A stretch of DNA of 64,000 bases from Syntrophomonas palmitatica JCM 14374 (GCF_001311885.1 NZ_BBCE01000001.1:62001-126000), one strand, 5' to 3'. Positions 29,596 through 40,591 are shown, counted from the stretch's first letter. Numbers and translations are program-made. Notes: generated by a model from the sequence alone, not told the origin.

Positions 29596-30234
29596 CTATA
29601 TTGTGCTTTTATAATAAGCCAGATTAAAACTCAAGACTTCCAGGTTTACCGATAAATCAACATTTCGTAAAATTATATCGCTGGGGACCTTAAGTACCCG
29701 AGGCGAAAAGTTCAAAATGGCTTTTACTCCCGCTTCGATCAGCAGATCGGTAACTTCCTGGGCGACTGCTGCCGGTACGGTAATCAGACCTACGCTTATT
29801 CGTTCTTCTTTTACGCGGCGCTCCAGGAATTCTATAGATTCGACTTCCATGTCATTCAGCCTGACGCCGATTTTGTTAGGATCAACATCAATAATGGCCT
29901 TTATATTAAAACCACGTTCAGCAAATCCCTGGTACAGAGCCAGAGCAGAACCGAGTTTTCCTGCTCCTATAATGATCGCATTCCAGCTGCGATCCAATCC
30001 CAGTATTTTCATGAGGTGTCCATACAATTCATCAACTCTGTAACCCACTCCGCGGGTTCCGAATTCGCCAAAATAAGCCAGGTCTTTCCTCACCTGAGCC
30101 GAACTTACACCTACCCCCTCGGCTATTTCTCCTGATGATATGGTTTCTATGTCTTCTTCCAGCAGCTGATGAAGATAACGCGAATAAATCGATAAACGCA
30201 TTACCGTAGCCTCAGGAATTTTATATGCCTTCAA
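29596..30234 (-). CDS. rex: Redox-sensing repressor Rex
   Basis: Dimeric repressor that senses the NADH/NAD ratio. 212 residues. Winged-helix DNA-binding part (YSRYLHQLLEE; ISSGEIAEGVGVSSAQVRKDL, ~residues 18-55; FGEFGTRGVGY) and Rossmann domain with GAGKLGSALALY (~90) and IDVDPNKIG. Start TTG 30234 with GGAAG seven bases upstream. In anaerobes Rex controls fermentative and syntrophic redox genes. I see no clear Rex palindrome upstream of its own gene. Confidence 0.95.
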   Translation of the reverse strand: MKAYKIPEATVMRLSIYSRYLHQLLEEDIETISSGEIAEGVGVSSAQVRKDLAYFGEFGTRGVGYRVDELYGHLMKILGLDRSWNAIIIGAGKLGSALALYQGFAERGFNIKAIIDVDPNKIGVRLNDMEVESIEFLERRVKEERISVGLITVPAAVAQEVTDLLIEAGVKAILNFSPRVLKVPSDIILRNVDLSVNLEVLSFNLAYYKSTI

Positions 30235-30304
30235 TTCTTCACTTCCTTACAGGGAGTATATATAAGTTAATTCGTACAATCGAACAGAAAAATACAGCCC
30301 AAAT

Positions 30305-30330
30305 TAAAAAATTCCTTTCAAACTGAAAGG
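30305..30330 (-). terminator. Terminator after pit
   Basis: Minus-strand CCTTTCA-GTT-TGAAAGG followed by AATTTTTTAA, just beyond the pit stop codon. Confidence 0.75.
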
Positions 30331-30340
30331 ACATTCCTTA

Positions 30341-31330
30341 TTATACTAACATTGTCACGAGCTTGTAAACAAGAATAGATACAAGAGCTGATGATGGTAT
30401 GGTAATAAACCATGCCATTACAATTTGGCGGGCAATATTCCAGCGCACGCCCTTCAGACGTTTGGCTGCGCCTACTCCCATTATCGATGAAGAAACTACA
30501 TGCGTGGTACTTACCGGAACACCTATATGACTGGCCATATAAATAACCAGCGAAGAGGTGAAATCAGCCGCAAATCCATTAATGGGCTCGATACGAAAAA
30601 TCTTGCCTCCCATGGTCTTAATTATTTTCCATCCTCCGGCTGCCGTACCCGCTGCCATGGCTAAAGCACATGCGATTTTAACCCAGAGGGGAACACTGAA
30701 ACTCCCTATTATACCGCCGCTGACTAAAGCCATGGTTACTATTCCCATAGATTTCTGCGCGTCATTGGAACCATGAGCGAATGCTGCCATACAGGCCGAT
30801 AGAATCTGCAATTTACGGAATCTGTTGTTGGTTTTGGCGGGAGATAATCCGCGAAATAACCAGAATAACAAGGTCATAACCAGACTGCCCGCAACCAGTC
30901 CCACTACAGGAGATGTCACCAACCCGGTAAATATCTTTAAGAAACCATGCCACTGCACGGCGGAAAAGCCAAACCCGGCGATAACCGCTCCGGTCAACCC
31001 TCCTATGAGGGCGTGGGATGAACTGCTGGGAATACCGAAATACCATGTAAACACATTCCAAAAGATAGCGCCTATAAGCGCAGCTATCAACACCTCCGCC
31101 GTTACCTGTTGAGGGGCAACAATGCTCTTACCTATTGTTGCGGCTACCGCGGTTCCGCTCAAAGCCCCCCCAAAATTAAGACTGGCAGCCACAATAATAG
31201 CTGCCCGCGGTGACAACGCTTTTGTAGATACCGAGGTGGCGATCGCGTTGGCGGTATCGTGAAAACCATTTACATAATCAAAACAAAGAGCAAGCAATAC
31301 TACAATGATTACCAGGGCTAAACTAAACAT
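30341..31330 (-). CDS. pit: PiT-family inorganic phosphate transporter
   Basis: Low-affinity, ion-coupled phosphate permease. 329 residues, about ten membrane spans. Both PiT signature repeats are present: DYVNGFHDTANAIATSVSTK near residue 23 and AFAHGSNDAQKSMGIV near 188; VSTTHVVSS is near 280. The ATG overlaps the end of the DUF47 gene by eight bases, so the pair is translated together. The operon carries a Pho box upstream. Confidence 0.95.
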   Translation of the reverse strand: MFSLALVIIVVLLALCFDYVNGFHDTANAIATSVSTKALSPRAAIIVAASLNFGGALSGTAVAATIGKSIVAPQQVTAEVLIAALIGAIFWNVFTWYFGIPSSSSHALIGGLTGAVIAGFGFSAVQWHGFLKIFTGLVTSPVVGLVAGSLVMTLLFWLFRGLSPAKTNNRFRKLQILSACMAAFAHGSNDAQKSMGIVTMALVSGGIIGSFSVPLWVKIACALAMAAGTAAGGWKIIKTMGGKIFRIEPINGFAADFTSSLVIYMASHIGVPVSTTHVVSSSIMGVGAAKRLKGVRWNIARQIVMAWFITIPSSALVSILVYKLVTMLV

Positions 31331-31955
31331 ATTTTACTGCTACTCCCTTAAGTATATTGCTCACATTTTCACAGTAATCCAGGGTAGTCTCCAGGTGTTC
31401 ATAAATTTCCTTCCATTTGATGATATCAATTACATTTTCCGTTTTCTCAAAAAGAAGGGCTATCCCTGCACGGTAGAGATAGTCCCCTTCTTGTTCATAC
31501 GAACGAATTTTTTCACATGATTCAATAATTTCTGAACTCTTAACCCTAACATGAGGAAGGCTTTTAACGGCGGACTTGATTTCAAGGGCTGCTTTCTCCA
31601 GCACATTTACCAATTTCAGTACGTACATATCCTTGGGCTGTCCCACTTTAAAGATCACGATCTTTTCCATGGTGCCTTGAATATGATCAACTACATTGTT
31701 AAGTTCACGGGAAAGCAGCAAAATATCCTCACGATCAAAGGGAGTTATCAGTGAAGCATTGATACGCTCCATGACATGAGCCACAACTTCATCGCCCCGG
31801 TCTTCGACTTTGTTAATCTTTTCCAGGTTGGAAGCGGCATCACTCTGGTTTTCCAGAAATCCTTTCAGGATCATACTGGCTTCATAGATAGCTTCCGCAA
31901 GCTGTTCAAAATACACAAAAAAGCGTTCATCACGTGGCTTTAATCTAAAAACCAC
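31323..31955 (-). CDS. DUF47/PhoU-like phosphate-transport accessory
   Basis: Helical PhoU-like protein that usually accompanies PiT transporters and is thought to control them. 210 residues, almost all alpha-helical: KINKVEDRGDEVVAHVMERI (~residue 45) is the metal-binding helix motif, ITPFDREDILLLSRELNNVVD (~70) follows. Start GTG 31955 with GGAGG seven bases upstream. First gene of the phosphate unit. Confidence 0.92.
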   Translation of the reverse strand: MVFRLKPRDERFFVYFEQLAEAIYEASMILKGFLENQSDAASNLEKINKVEDRGDEVVAHVMERINASLITPFDREDILLLSRELNNVVDHIQGTMEKIVIFKVGQPKDMYVLKLVNVLEKAALEIKSAVKSLPHVRVKSSEIIESCEKIRSYEQEGDYLYRAGIALLFEKTENVIDIIKWKEIYEHLETTLDYCENVSNILKGVAVKYV

Positions 31956-31995
31956 TCCTGTACCTCCTCAATAAATCCGCATTATTCTTGTATAC

Positions 31996-32061
31996 ATTAT
32001 AAAATATAGGGTTCCAAGTCATTGTTAAGAATATGTTATAAATTCGTTAATAAATACTTAA
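31996..32061 (-). promoter_or_regulatory. Four-repeat Pho box and -10 upstream of DUF47-pit
   Basis: On the minus strand four hexamers lie exactly 11 bases apart: TTAAGT (32056-32061), TTAACG (32045-32050), ATAACA (32034-32039), TTAACA (32023-32028). This matches the Bacillus PhoP consensus of TTAACA-like repeats with 5-base spacers. A TATAAT is at 31996-32001, with the GTG start of the DUF47 gene 40 bases beyond. Confidence 0.7.
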
Positions 32062-32094
32062 CTCAATTTTTGCACCGGCTTTGCAATTCTATCA

Positions 32095-33336
32095 TTACGA
32101 AGGTTGAGTCAATAAATACCTTCTGCATTGGTCAAGTATATAAAAAGACCCCGCTACCAGAAGGTATTCATTTTCCTTCCTTAAACCAAGTGCCTTTTCC
32201 ACCGCTTTACTATTGTCTTCAATGAGCATATGTTCCATACCCGGATAATGTTTGTTTATAAAACCCTCAATCCTCTGCCACCCTCTGCCGCGCGGGCTGG
32301 CCGGACGGGTAACAACGCACAGTCTGGTGCAAGGCATTAAGGGCGCCAGGGTATTTTCCAGGTCTTTATCATCCAGCAATCCGCAAACCAATATCTTTGT
32401 TTTTCCGGGAAGAAGCTGCTCCAGGGATTGTGACAGGGCGCGGGCTCCCTGGGGATTATGTGCGGCATCCAATATTACCAGGGGCTGTGTAGATATTATC
32501 TCCATGCGTCCGGCGTGTTTTAACCCGGCCAGAGCGTTTTTTACGGCTGCGGCAGGGATATTAAAGCCCTGGTCCTGCAAAATCATTACAGTCGTTAAAG
32601 CTGTGGCCAGGTTTTCAAGCTGGTAGTCTCCCAGCAGGGCAAAGAATATATCAGCAAATCTTTCTTGCCCATAGTTTATATCCAGCCATTGACCATCAAG
32701 ACCAGCTGAACCCCGGCGTTTTATCTGTACTATGTCAGACTTGTACAAAGGAGCGTTTTGGGGGCGGGCGGTATCATTAATAACCTTAAAGGCTTCATTA
32801 GGCATTAGGCCGGCAACTACCGGCCGGTAAGCCTTAATTATTCCGGCCTTGTTACAGGCGATTTCCTGCAGGCTCTCCCCCAGGTAATCGCAGTGGTCAT
32901 AATCTATGCCTGTAATTACCGCAACCAGTGGATCCACCACATTAGTGGCATCATAGATGCCCCCTAACCCCGCTTCCAGGAGCAGCACATCAACCTGCTG
33001 GTTTTTAAAATATTTGAATCCCAGAGCGGTAAGGATTTCAAATTCAGTGGGGATAGGGCCGTTTTGCCTGTGCAAAGAATCCACGCTGCGTTTTACTTCT
33101 GCCAGATCATGCAGGAGATCATCATATGAGATCTCCTGCCCATTAATTCTAAATCTCTCACGGTAGGAATGAATATGGGGAGAACTGTAAACACCTGTCC
33201 GGTAACCGGCCTGCTGCAAGATAGAGGCAATTATTAATGAAGTTGAACCCTTCCCGTTTGTACCCGCCACATGAATACAGGGAACCGCCTTTTGCGGATT
33301 TCCCATTAAGTCCAGTAGATGATAAATCCTATCCAA
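32095..33336 (-). CDS. folC: Folylpolyglutamate/dihydrofolate synthase
   Basis: Adds glutamates to folates and may also make dihydrofolate. Mur-ligase-like: HVAGTNGKGSTS P-loop (~residue 22), LEAGLGGIYDATNVVDP (~115), VITGIDYDHCDYLG (~135), ILDAAHNPQGARAL (~287). The start is unclear: from TTG 33336 the protein lacks part of the usual N-terminus, while the same frame upstream reads [12 protein letters not shown] and APGVIPGLDRIY, which look like the family, without a standard start codon before the valS end. A missed start or an indel is possible. Follows valS, as in Bacillus. Confidence 0.92.
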   Translation of the reverse strand: MDRIYHLLDLMGNPQKAVPCIHVAGTNGKGSTSLIIASILQQAGYRTGVYSSPHIHSYRERFRINGQEISYDDLLHDLAEVKRSVDSLHRQNGPIPTEFEILTALGFKYFKNQQVDVLLLEAGLGGIYDATNVVDPLVAVITGIDYDHCDYLGESLQEIACNKAGIIKAYRPVVAGLMPNEAFKVINDTARPQNAPLYKSDIVQIKRRGSAGLDGQWLDINYGQERFADIFFALLGDYQLENLATALTTVMILQDQGFNIPAAAVKNALAGLKHAGRMEIISTQPLVILDAAHNPQGARALSQSLEQLLPGKTKILVCGLLDDKDLENTLAPLMPCTRLCVVTRPASPRGRGWQRIEGFINKHYPGMEHMLIEDNSKAVEKALGLRKENEYLLVAGSFYILDQCRRYLLTQPS

Positions 33337-33380
33337 GCCGGGAATGACTCCGGGAGCGCTGATTTCTTGCAGGATAGCGC

Positions 33381-36031
33381 CTATTTTTCTTTCAAGATCT
33401 GCAGACGTTGTATTATGCCCTCCTTTTTAATGCGGGCTTCTTCAGCTTTGGCCTTCTCTTTTTCTATTACTTCTTGAGGAGCACGCGCCAGGAAGGTTTC
33501 ATTCTTTAATTTGGCCTCGGCTTTTTCCAGTTCCCCCTGCGCGCCTTTCAGTTCTTTGTGCAAACGAGCCATTTCTTTTTCCAGGTCTATTACGCCCTCC
33601 AGAGGCACATATATTTCCGCTATGACAGTAAGCGCGCTTAAAGCCTTTTGGGGTTTAACCGTCAGGTTCTCTACTATCTCAATCTCTCTAATATTAGCCA
33701 TCTGCATCAGATACGACTGGTTTTCGGAGAGCAGCTGGCGATGGCCGGGTTCACCTGCCAGAGCAATCACATTTAAAGATGTTCCCGGAGGAATGTTAAA
33801 TTCGGCGCGAATGTTGCGCAGGCTGCGGATAGCCTGCATAATTTTGCGCATGGATTCAACCGCGGTTAAATCAATCTGTCTATCATCCTTTTGCGGCCAA
33901 TCATCCAGCATAATAGTTTTGCTGTGACCGGGCAGGAATTGATAAATTTCCTCAGTAATAAAGGGCATAAAGGGATGCAGCAAACGCAAGGCAGTAGTTA
34001 AAACCTCATTCAGCAGGTTTTGCACAACCAGTCTCTGCCGGGGGCTGCCTGAATTAAGCCGGGGTTTGGCCAATTCAATATACCAGTCGCAGAATTCATC
34101 CCATATAAATTCATACAGGGTCTTGGCCGCTTCGCCCAGATCATATTTTTCCATTAAACGGGTTACTTCTTCGGCGGTCTGATTAAGCCGCGACAGCATC
34201 CAGCGGTCTACCAGAAGCAGTTCATCATCTCTAATTACAGTTGCTTCATAATCATAAAGATTCATGAGCACAAACCGGGAAGCATTCCAAATTTTATTGG
34301 CAAAGTTGCGGGTATTTTCAACCTTATCCCAGTGAAAACGCACATCATTGCCGGGGGTTACGCCGGTTATAAGGGAGAATCTCAGGGTGTCAGCCCCATA
34401 TTTTTCTATAACCTCAATGGGGTCAATGCCGTTGTCCAGGGATTTGCTCATCTTACGCCCCAGAGCGTCTAAAATCAAGCCATGTATATTGACTTCATAA
34501 AAAGGCACTTTTCCGGTGTGCTCAATACCTGAAAAAATCATGCGCGCCACCCAGAAGAAGATAATATCCCGACCGGTTACCAGAACACTGGTCGGATAAA
34601 AATGGCGCATATCCGCACTGTCATCCGGCCAGCCCATGGTGGAAAACGGCCAGAGGGCGCTGGAGAACCAGGTGTCCAGCACATCCTCATCCTGCCTGAG
34701 CTGTGCGGATTCACATTTAGTGCAGCGTTCAGGGTCCTCTTTGCTGCATATCACTTCTCCGCAATCCTGACAATACCAAACCGGAATACGATGTCCCCAC
34801 CATAACTGGCGTGAAATGCACCAGTCGCGGATGTTCTCCATCCAATTTATATAAATTTTTGTGAAGCGTTCGGGTATAAAACGGATTTCTCCGTCCAGTA
34901 CTTTCTGAATAGCCGGTTCAGCCAAAGGTTTCATTTTCACAAACCACTGCCGGGAAACGAGCGGTTCAATAACCGTGTCACAGCGCTGGCAGTGCCCCAC
35001 CGCATGACGATGGTCTTCAACCTTTAACAATAACCCCTGGGCCGTAAGATCCGCCACCACCTGTTTACGGCATTCATAACGCTCCAGGCCCTGGTAGGCA
35101 CCGGCATTCTCATTCATATTTCCGTAGTTGTCCATAACCACAATCTGTGCCAATCCATGCCGCAGACCCATTTCAAAGTCATTGGGATCATGGGCCGGGG
35201 TTACCTTGACCGCACCGGTACCGAATTCCTTATCTACATAACTGTCAGCAAATATAGGAATAACCCGGTTCATCAAAGGCAAAACCACGTTTTTGCCAAT
35301 TAGATGGCGGTATCTTTCATCTTCAGGATGAACCGCGACTCCCGTATCCCCGAGCATGGTTTCCGGGCGGTAGTAGCCACTACCAGGTATTCTTCGCTGT
35401 TTTCCACCGGGTATTTAATATGCCAGAGATGGCCGTCGCTTTCCTCATGTTCTACTTCAATATCGGAAATAGCTGTGTGGCAGCGCGGGCACCAATTGAT
35501 TATGTAGTCGCCCTGATATATCAAGCCCTTATTATACAGGTTGACAAAAACCTCGCGCACCGCTTTGGAGCATCCTTCATCCATAGTAAACCTTTCCCGG
35601 TTCCAGTCGCAGGATGAACCCATAAGGGTCAGCTGGTCGGTAATGCGCTGCCCGTAAAGACGCTTCCACTCCCACACCCGTTCTAAGAACTTCTCTCTCC
35701 CCAGGTCATACTTGCTCAAGCCCTCTTTGTTCAGGGATTCTTCTACACGAGCCTGGGTGGCGATTCCGGCATGGTCGGTACCGGGCAGCCACAGGGTATT
35801 ATAACCCTGCATGCGCCTCCAGCGGGTAAGTATATCCTGCAGGGTGTTATCCAGAGCATGTCCCAGGTGCAGTGATCCTGTTACATTAGGGGGCGGCATT
35901 ACTATAGAAAACGATTTCTTGGTATGATCATCGCTGGGCGCGAAGCAGTTCTGACTTCTCCAATATTCATACCATTTTCGTTCGACATTCTCAGGATTAT
36001 AAACACTGGCCAGTTTGTTTTCGTCAGACAT
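33381..36031 (-). CDS. valS: Valyl-tRNA synthetase (one indel)
   Basis: Charges tRNA-Val. HIGH motif in [13 protein letters not shown] (~residue 43), KMSKS in [11 protein letters not shown], editing domain ([19 protein letters not shown]), and the C-terminal coiled-coil arm ([20 protein letters not shown]). One C missing near 35370 breaks [14 protein letters not shown], giving two open segments. Repaired length is 883 residues, normal. ATG 36031 has AGGAGG eight bases upstream; an open frame 15 bases further does not. Transcribed with folC from a consensus-like promoter. Confidence 0.96.
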
Positions 36032-36150
36032 AAATAACCTCCTCAAAATATATTGCTGTTATTAAGACCGGTTTGGATAAGGTCGTGATTCTGATCTATG
36101 GTTGATTATCTATTTCTTTTTACTCTTGTAATAATTCATAATTATTATGT

Positions 36151-36179
36151 ATTATAGTTCATCAATTGATATTGTTCAA
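36151..36179 (-). promoter_or_regulatory. Predicted valS promoter
   Basis: TTGAAC (36174-36179), 17 bases, TATAAT (36151-36156). The predicted leader is about 113 bases and lacks the T-box end motif and a terminator hairpin. Confidence 0.6.
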
Positions 36180-36326
36180 AATTTGCTTAAACAGCCAGCC
36201 TTGTTCACAGGCAAAGGCTATGCTAAGCTAAATAATATTCATTAAAGTCATTATAATTATGTCCACAGTCCAAACTAAAATATGGGTATCAAGTTCTTAC
36301 CGCAGCCAAAACCTCAAAACAAAATC

Positions 36327-36348
36327 AATGTTAATCTGTGGTTATTTT
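36327..36348 (+). repeat. Dispersed repeat copy upstream of SEC-C gene
   Basis: CAATGTTAATCTGTGGTTA copy, ending about 10 bases before the GGAGG of the next gene. Confidence 0.55.
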
Positions 36349-36371
36349 CTTATTAAATGGAGGAATTATAA

Positions 36372-37619
36372 ATGCAATCATTAAAAATCGGTCGCAATGA
36401 TCCCTGCCCCTGCGGCAGCGGCAAAAAGTATAAGAAATGCTGCGGAATTGTAGCTGAATACACTGAGCCATCAGCTGATTTATTTACCAAGTACAGCAAT
36501 CTTATGACCGCAGTTAAAATAAAACTTGACCAATTTTACGGCAATGAAATCAAGCGCGTGCGGCGTGAACTCCTGCAGCATTTTCTGCGCTTCACAGTAG
36601 AAAAAAGACTCCCCACTGAACATGAGACTTTATTCTCTGACTGGTTATGGTTTGACCAGATGGATGATGAAGCAGATACCCTGGGGTACCAGTATCTAAA
36701 AAATAATGGGGAATATATGGAAGGCCCTCTGAAAGATTGTCTGGCGGCCATGAACCTTTCATATTTATCTGTATATGAAGTGGTGGCCGCAAAAGATTTT
36801 TATCTTGAATTAAGAGATATTTTTTTAGATAAAAAATGTGAAGTCCTGCTGAAGGAACCCTGGGAAGAATCTGACGATAAACCGGAAGCGCTTATTCTGG
36901 GCCGGGTAGTGCAAATGGCCGATGCCAATCTTTTTTCAGGCATGGTATTAATGCTGGAAAATGACGCGGGTCAAAAGGATTTCCTGACAGAGCATATTAA
37001 TCATGCCGCCAAGGTACAGAATACTAAAGCTATCAGTCTGTTAAAGTTCAATGGCGAACTATCCTTTGGCCTGTTTAACCATGCTTTTAAGAAAAATTTT
37101 ATTAATCTGAACCATATTGCCGCTGCCCATATCAATCCCGATGAAGCTGAAGCCTTAGCCCAGAATTTAAATAGTTCCAATGACTATATTCTCTGGCACG
37201 AAACCGCAGGACTGAAATGGTTCAAGCCCCGGGACAATGATCGCGGCTATATCCGCATCGTGCTGGCAGGCGAAAACCTTATTATCAGTGCCGAGGTTCT
37301 GGAGGATATAGAAGCGTTGCGGAACTTGATACATTCATCGTTACCTGACTTGGAATTCACCGTCCTCAGTGACACTTTTATGAACCAGGCCCCGCCTGTG
37401 AATATGATGGGGCTGTGGTTTACAGTGATAAAAGACCGGGAAACCGAAAAATGGCTGGCTGCCAGTCATCCCGAACTGGAGGGGAAAACCCCTGCGGAGA
37501 TATTAAAAGAATCTGACGGGAAAGAACGCTTGGAAAGAATGCTGGCGCAGATGGAGAGTAAAATTCAAAATGAAGAAGCGCGTGAGCTTGTGGAATATAT
37601 GAGATTAAGAATTGCCTAG
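36372..37619 (+). CDS. SEC-C motif protein of unknown function
   Basis: An N-terminal SEC-C zinc motif ([19 protein letters not shown], residues 7-25; ligands CxC...CC) as in SecA tails, followed by ~390 residues that match no family I recognise. The body is mixed helical and acidic with no membrane segment; the end ([21 protein letters not shown]) could form a coiled coil. SEC-C domains bind zinc and often contact SecB, ribosomes or nucleic acid, but nothing more specific can be said. GGAGG eight bases before ATG. Alone on its strand, convergent with engB. Confidence 0.8.
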   Translation: MQSLKIGRNDPCPCGSGKKYKKCCGIVAEYTEPSADLFTKYSNLMTAVKIKLDQFYGNEIKRVRRELLQHFLRFTVEKRLPTEHETLFSDWLWFDQMDDEADTLGYQYLKNNGEYMEGPLKDCLAAMNLSYLSVYEVVAAKDFYLELRDIFLDKKCEVLLKEPWEESDDKPEALILGRVVQMADANLFSGMVLMLENDAGQKDFLTEHINHAAKVQNTKAISLLKFNGELSFGLFNHAFKKNFINLNHIAAAHINPDEAEALAQNLNSSNDYILWHETAGLKWFKPRDNDRGYIRIVLAGENLIISAEVLEDIEALRNLIHSSLPDLEFTVLSDTFMNQAPPVNMMGLWFTVIKDRETEKWLAASHPELEGKTPAEILKESDGKERLERMLAQMESKIQNEEARELVEYMRLRIA

Positions 37620-37644
37620 CCGGTTTGCGCGGTTTTTGTCCCCG

Positions 37645-38238
37645 TTAATCTTTCAACAGCTCTTCGATGGCGTTTAGGACCTCTTCCACCCCTTCGCCGT
37701 TTTCGGCTGAAAAGCAGATAAGACTTTGATCGGCAGGAAGCTGTAAAACCCGTCTGATAGCCGCCAGGTGTTTGCTTCTGGCTCCGCGGGATATTTTATC
37801 CGCCTTGGTTGCGACAATTAAAATAGGAATTTCGTTATGCAGGAGCCATTCCTGCATAAGCCGGTCATTATCAGTTGGTTCATGACGTATATCCAAAAGC
37901 TGGATAACACCTTTGAGCTGGGTCCGTTCTGCTAGGTATTTCTCGATAAAACGCCCCCATTTTTGCTGCTCACTTTTAGAAACCTTGGCATAGCCGTAAC
38001 CAGGTAAATCCACCATATTCCAGGCTTGATTAAGAAGATAATAATTAATCGTTCGGGTCTTACCCGGAGTTGAGCTTGATTTAGCCAAATTTTTACGATT
38101 AACCACTTTATTAATCAAAGAAGACTTGCCCACATTGGATCGCCCTACCAGCGCGATTTCCGGCAAGTTCTCATTCGGAAGCTGTTTGAAATCCGCATAA
38201 CAGCCTTTGAATTCAGCAGATTTAATTATTATGGGCAC
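37645..38238 (-). CDS. engB: Ribosome-biogenesis GTPase EngB/YsxC
   Basis: Essential GTPase for 50S assembly. 197 residues. G1 GRSNVGKSSLIN (~residue 33), G3 DLPGYGYAKVSK (~78), G4 TKADK (~145), G5 SAENGEG (~175). Start GTG 38238 just after GGGGGGAGGG. Follows lonA, as in Bacillus (lonA-ysxC). Confidence 0.96.
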   Translation of the reverse strand: MPIIIKSAEFKGCYADFKQLPNENLPEIALVGRSNVGKSSLINKVVNRKNLAKSSSTPGKTRTINYYLLNQAWNMVDLPGYGYAKVSKSEQQKWGRFIEKYLAERTQLKGVIQLLDIRHEPTDNDRLMQEWLLHNEIPILIVATKADKISRGARSKHLAAIRRVLQLPADQSLICFSAENGEGVEEVLNAIEELLKD

Positions 38239-38258
38239 AATACCCTCCCCCCGGCGCC

Positions 38259-40591
38259 TCAGTGCATATTGTCATACACCAGGGTTTCGGCTAGGACTTC
38301 ATCCATGTGATCAACCATGATAAAATTCATTTTCTTTTTAACGTTTTCAGGTATCTCGGTAAGATCCTTTTTATTATCACTGGGTAAAATAATGGTGTTA
38401 ATCCCTGCACGATGGGCAGCCAGGACCTTTTCTTTCAAGCCGCCTATGGGAAGAACCCGGCCTCTAAGAGTGATCTCGCCGGTCATAGCCACGTCATTAC
38501 GGACTGCCCGCCCGGACATGGCCGAAGCCAGGGCGGTTGCAATAGTAATCCCTGCTGAAGGTCCATCTTTAGGGATAGCGCCCTCAGGAACATGTAAATG
38601 AACATCGTATTTTTCCTGGATTTCATCGCTGATACTTAAAGAATCAGCACGTGAACGCACATAGGTTAAAGCGGCCTGGGCGGATTCCTTCATAACATCC
38701 CCCAATTTGCCGGTTAGGGTCAAATTGCCTTTCCCTTTCAGCAAAGCTACTTCAATGGATAGAATATCTCCGCCGCTGTCGGTCCAGGCCAAACCGGTAG
38801 CCACCCCTACCTGTTCTTCTTTTTCCGCGGCCCCGAAACGGTATTTGGCCACTCCCAAATATTTGGTTATTGAGTTTACCGTAACATTTGCATGAAAATC
38901 TTTATCTTCTACCACTTCACGGGCTACTTTACGGCAGATAGAAGCTATCTGCCTCTCCAGGCTGCGCACTCCCGCTTCACGCGTATATTCACGGATAATT
39001 TTGCGAATGGCCCCTTCAGAGAAACTTATATTATTATTTTTAAGCCCGTGTTCCTTAACCTGTTTGGGGATCAGATAATCGATCGCAATATGAACTTTAT
39101 CCTCTTCCGTATATCCCCCTATATCAATTACTTCCATACGGTCCAGCAAAGGACGGGGTATGTTATAAACCGAATTGGCGGTAGTAATAAACATAACCTT
39201 GGATAAATCAAAAGGTATTTCCAGATAATGATCACTGAAAGTAAAATTCTGTTCGGGGTCCAATACCTCCAGAAGGGCCGAGGCGGGATCGCCTCTGAAG
39301 TCCATGGTCATCTTATCGATTTCGTCCAGCAGGAAAACCGGGTTATGTGAACCGGCCGTTTTCATACCCTGTAAAATACGCCCCGGCATTGATCCCACAT
39401 AGGTACGGCGATGGCCTCTTATCTCAGCTTCATCCCTGATTCCGCCTAGGGACATACGCACAAACTTGCGTCCTAATGAACGGGCTACGGATTTTCCCAG
39501 GGATGTTTTGCCTACCCCGGGGGACCCACCAGGCAAAGGATGGGGCCTTTCATTTTTTTGGCCAGTTTACGAATAGCCAAATATTCCAGAATGCGTTCTT
39601 TCGGTTTTTCCAATCCATAATGATCTTCATTCAGTATTGTTTCCGCAACTTTTAAATCCAAGCGGTCCCTGGTTTCAACCGACCATGGCAATGACAGCAT
39701 CCAGTCCAGATAGTTTCTGACCACTACCGCTTCTGCCACCATAGGAGGCATCTTTTCCAGGCGTTCCAGTTCTTTGAACGCTTTTTCCCGGGCGTCTTTT
39801 GGCAGGTTGGCTTTATCAATACTGCGCTTTAATTCTTCCACTTCGGCGGCGCGTTCATCTTTGTCACCCAGTTCCTTTTGAATAGCTTTCATTTGTTCGC
39901 GCAGGTAATATTCTTTTTGGGTTTTCTCCATCTGTTTGCGTACGCGAATATTGATCTTGCGCTCCAGTTCGAGTACTTCCATTTCTTTAGCCAAAAGTTC
40001 ACATAAGTAATTAAGCCTTTCCGCCACATCACGGGCTTCCAGGATTTTTTGCTTTTCATTGATTTTCAGAGTAAGATGAGAAGCGATTACGTCCGCCAGA
40101 CGCCCGGCTTCTTCTATGGACACTACGGAAACCACAGTTTCCGGAGGTATTTTCTTGCTTATTCTAACGTATTGTTCAAACTGTGAAACCAGGGTACGCA
40201 TCAAGGCTTCCTGTTCGGAACCCTTTTGGTTTTCATCTTCCCGGTATTCCTGTACAGCTACTTTTATATAAGGATCGTGGCTGATATAACCCTTAATCTC
40301 GGCACGATAGAGACCTTCAACCAAAACCCGCATAGTGCCGCCGGGCATTTTTAAAATCTGTCGAACTTCTGCTACCGTTCCTACATCGAATATATCACCC
40401 TCATCTGGTTCATCAGTTTGGGCCTCTTTTTGTGTAGCCAGAAAGATCTCCTTATCCTCAAGCATAGCTTCTTCAATAGCATTTATAGACTTTTTCCGTC
40501 CCACATCCAGATGAATGACAGTATAAGGAAAAACCAAAACCCCGCGGAGGGGTAACATCGGTATTTCTCGTAAATTATTCATTTCTGTCAA
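38259..40591 (-). CDS. lon: ATP-dependent protease LonA (indel in P-loop)
   Basis: Soluble AAA+ serine protease for misfolded and regulatory proteins. N-terminal substrate domain ([20 protein letters not shown]), coiled coil, AAA+ module and C-terminal protease with catalytic Ser in [14 protein letters not shown] and Lys in [14 protein letters not shown]. The frame breaks in the Walker A at ~39520 where one G of a G run is missing: LCLVGPPG then [17 protein letters not shown]. Repaired length 777 residues. TTG 40591 is chosen: GGGAGG lies seven bases before it, but 16 from the next ATG. Between lonB and engB. Confidence 0.96.

Larger units (their letters stand above)
36047..36371. other. Divergent intergenic region valS / SEC-C gene
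   Basis: 325-base AT-rich region without a gene. It holds the valS promoter on the minus strand and, near 36327-36348, a repeat copy directly before the SEC-C gene's ribosome site. I see no T-box element and no other structure. Confidence 0.6.

Noticed and set aside
32023-32061. CRISPR-like or simple tandem repeat
   Set aside because: The units are 6 bases with 5-base spacers next to a promoter; the Pho-box reading fits much better.
36047-36150. T-box riboswitch upstream of valS
   Set aside because: No T-box end motif, no specifier-loop-like hairpin and no terminator in the leader.
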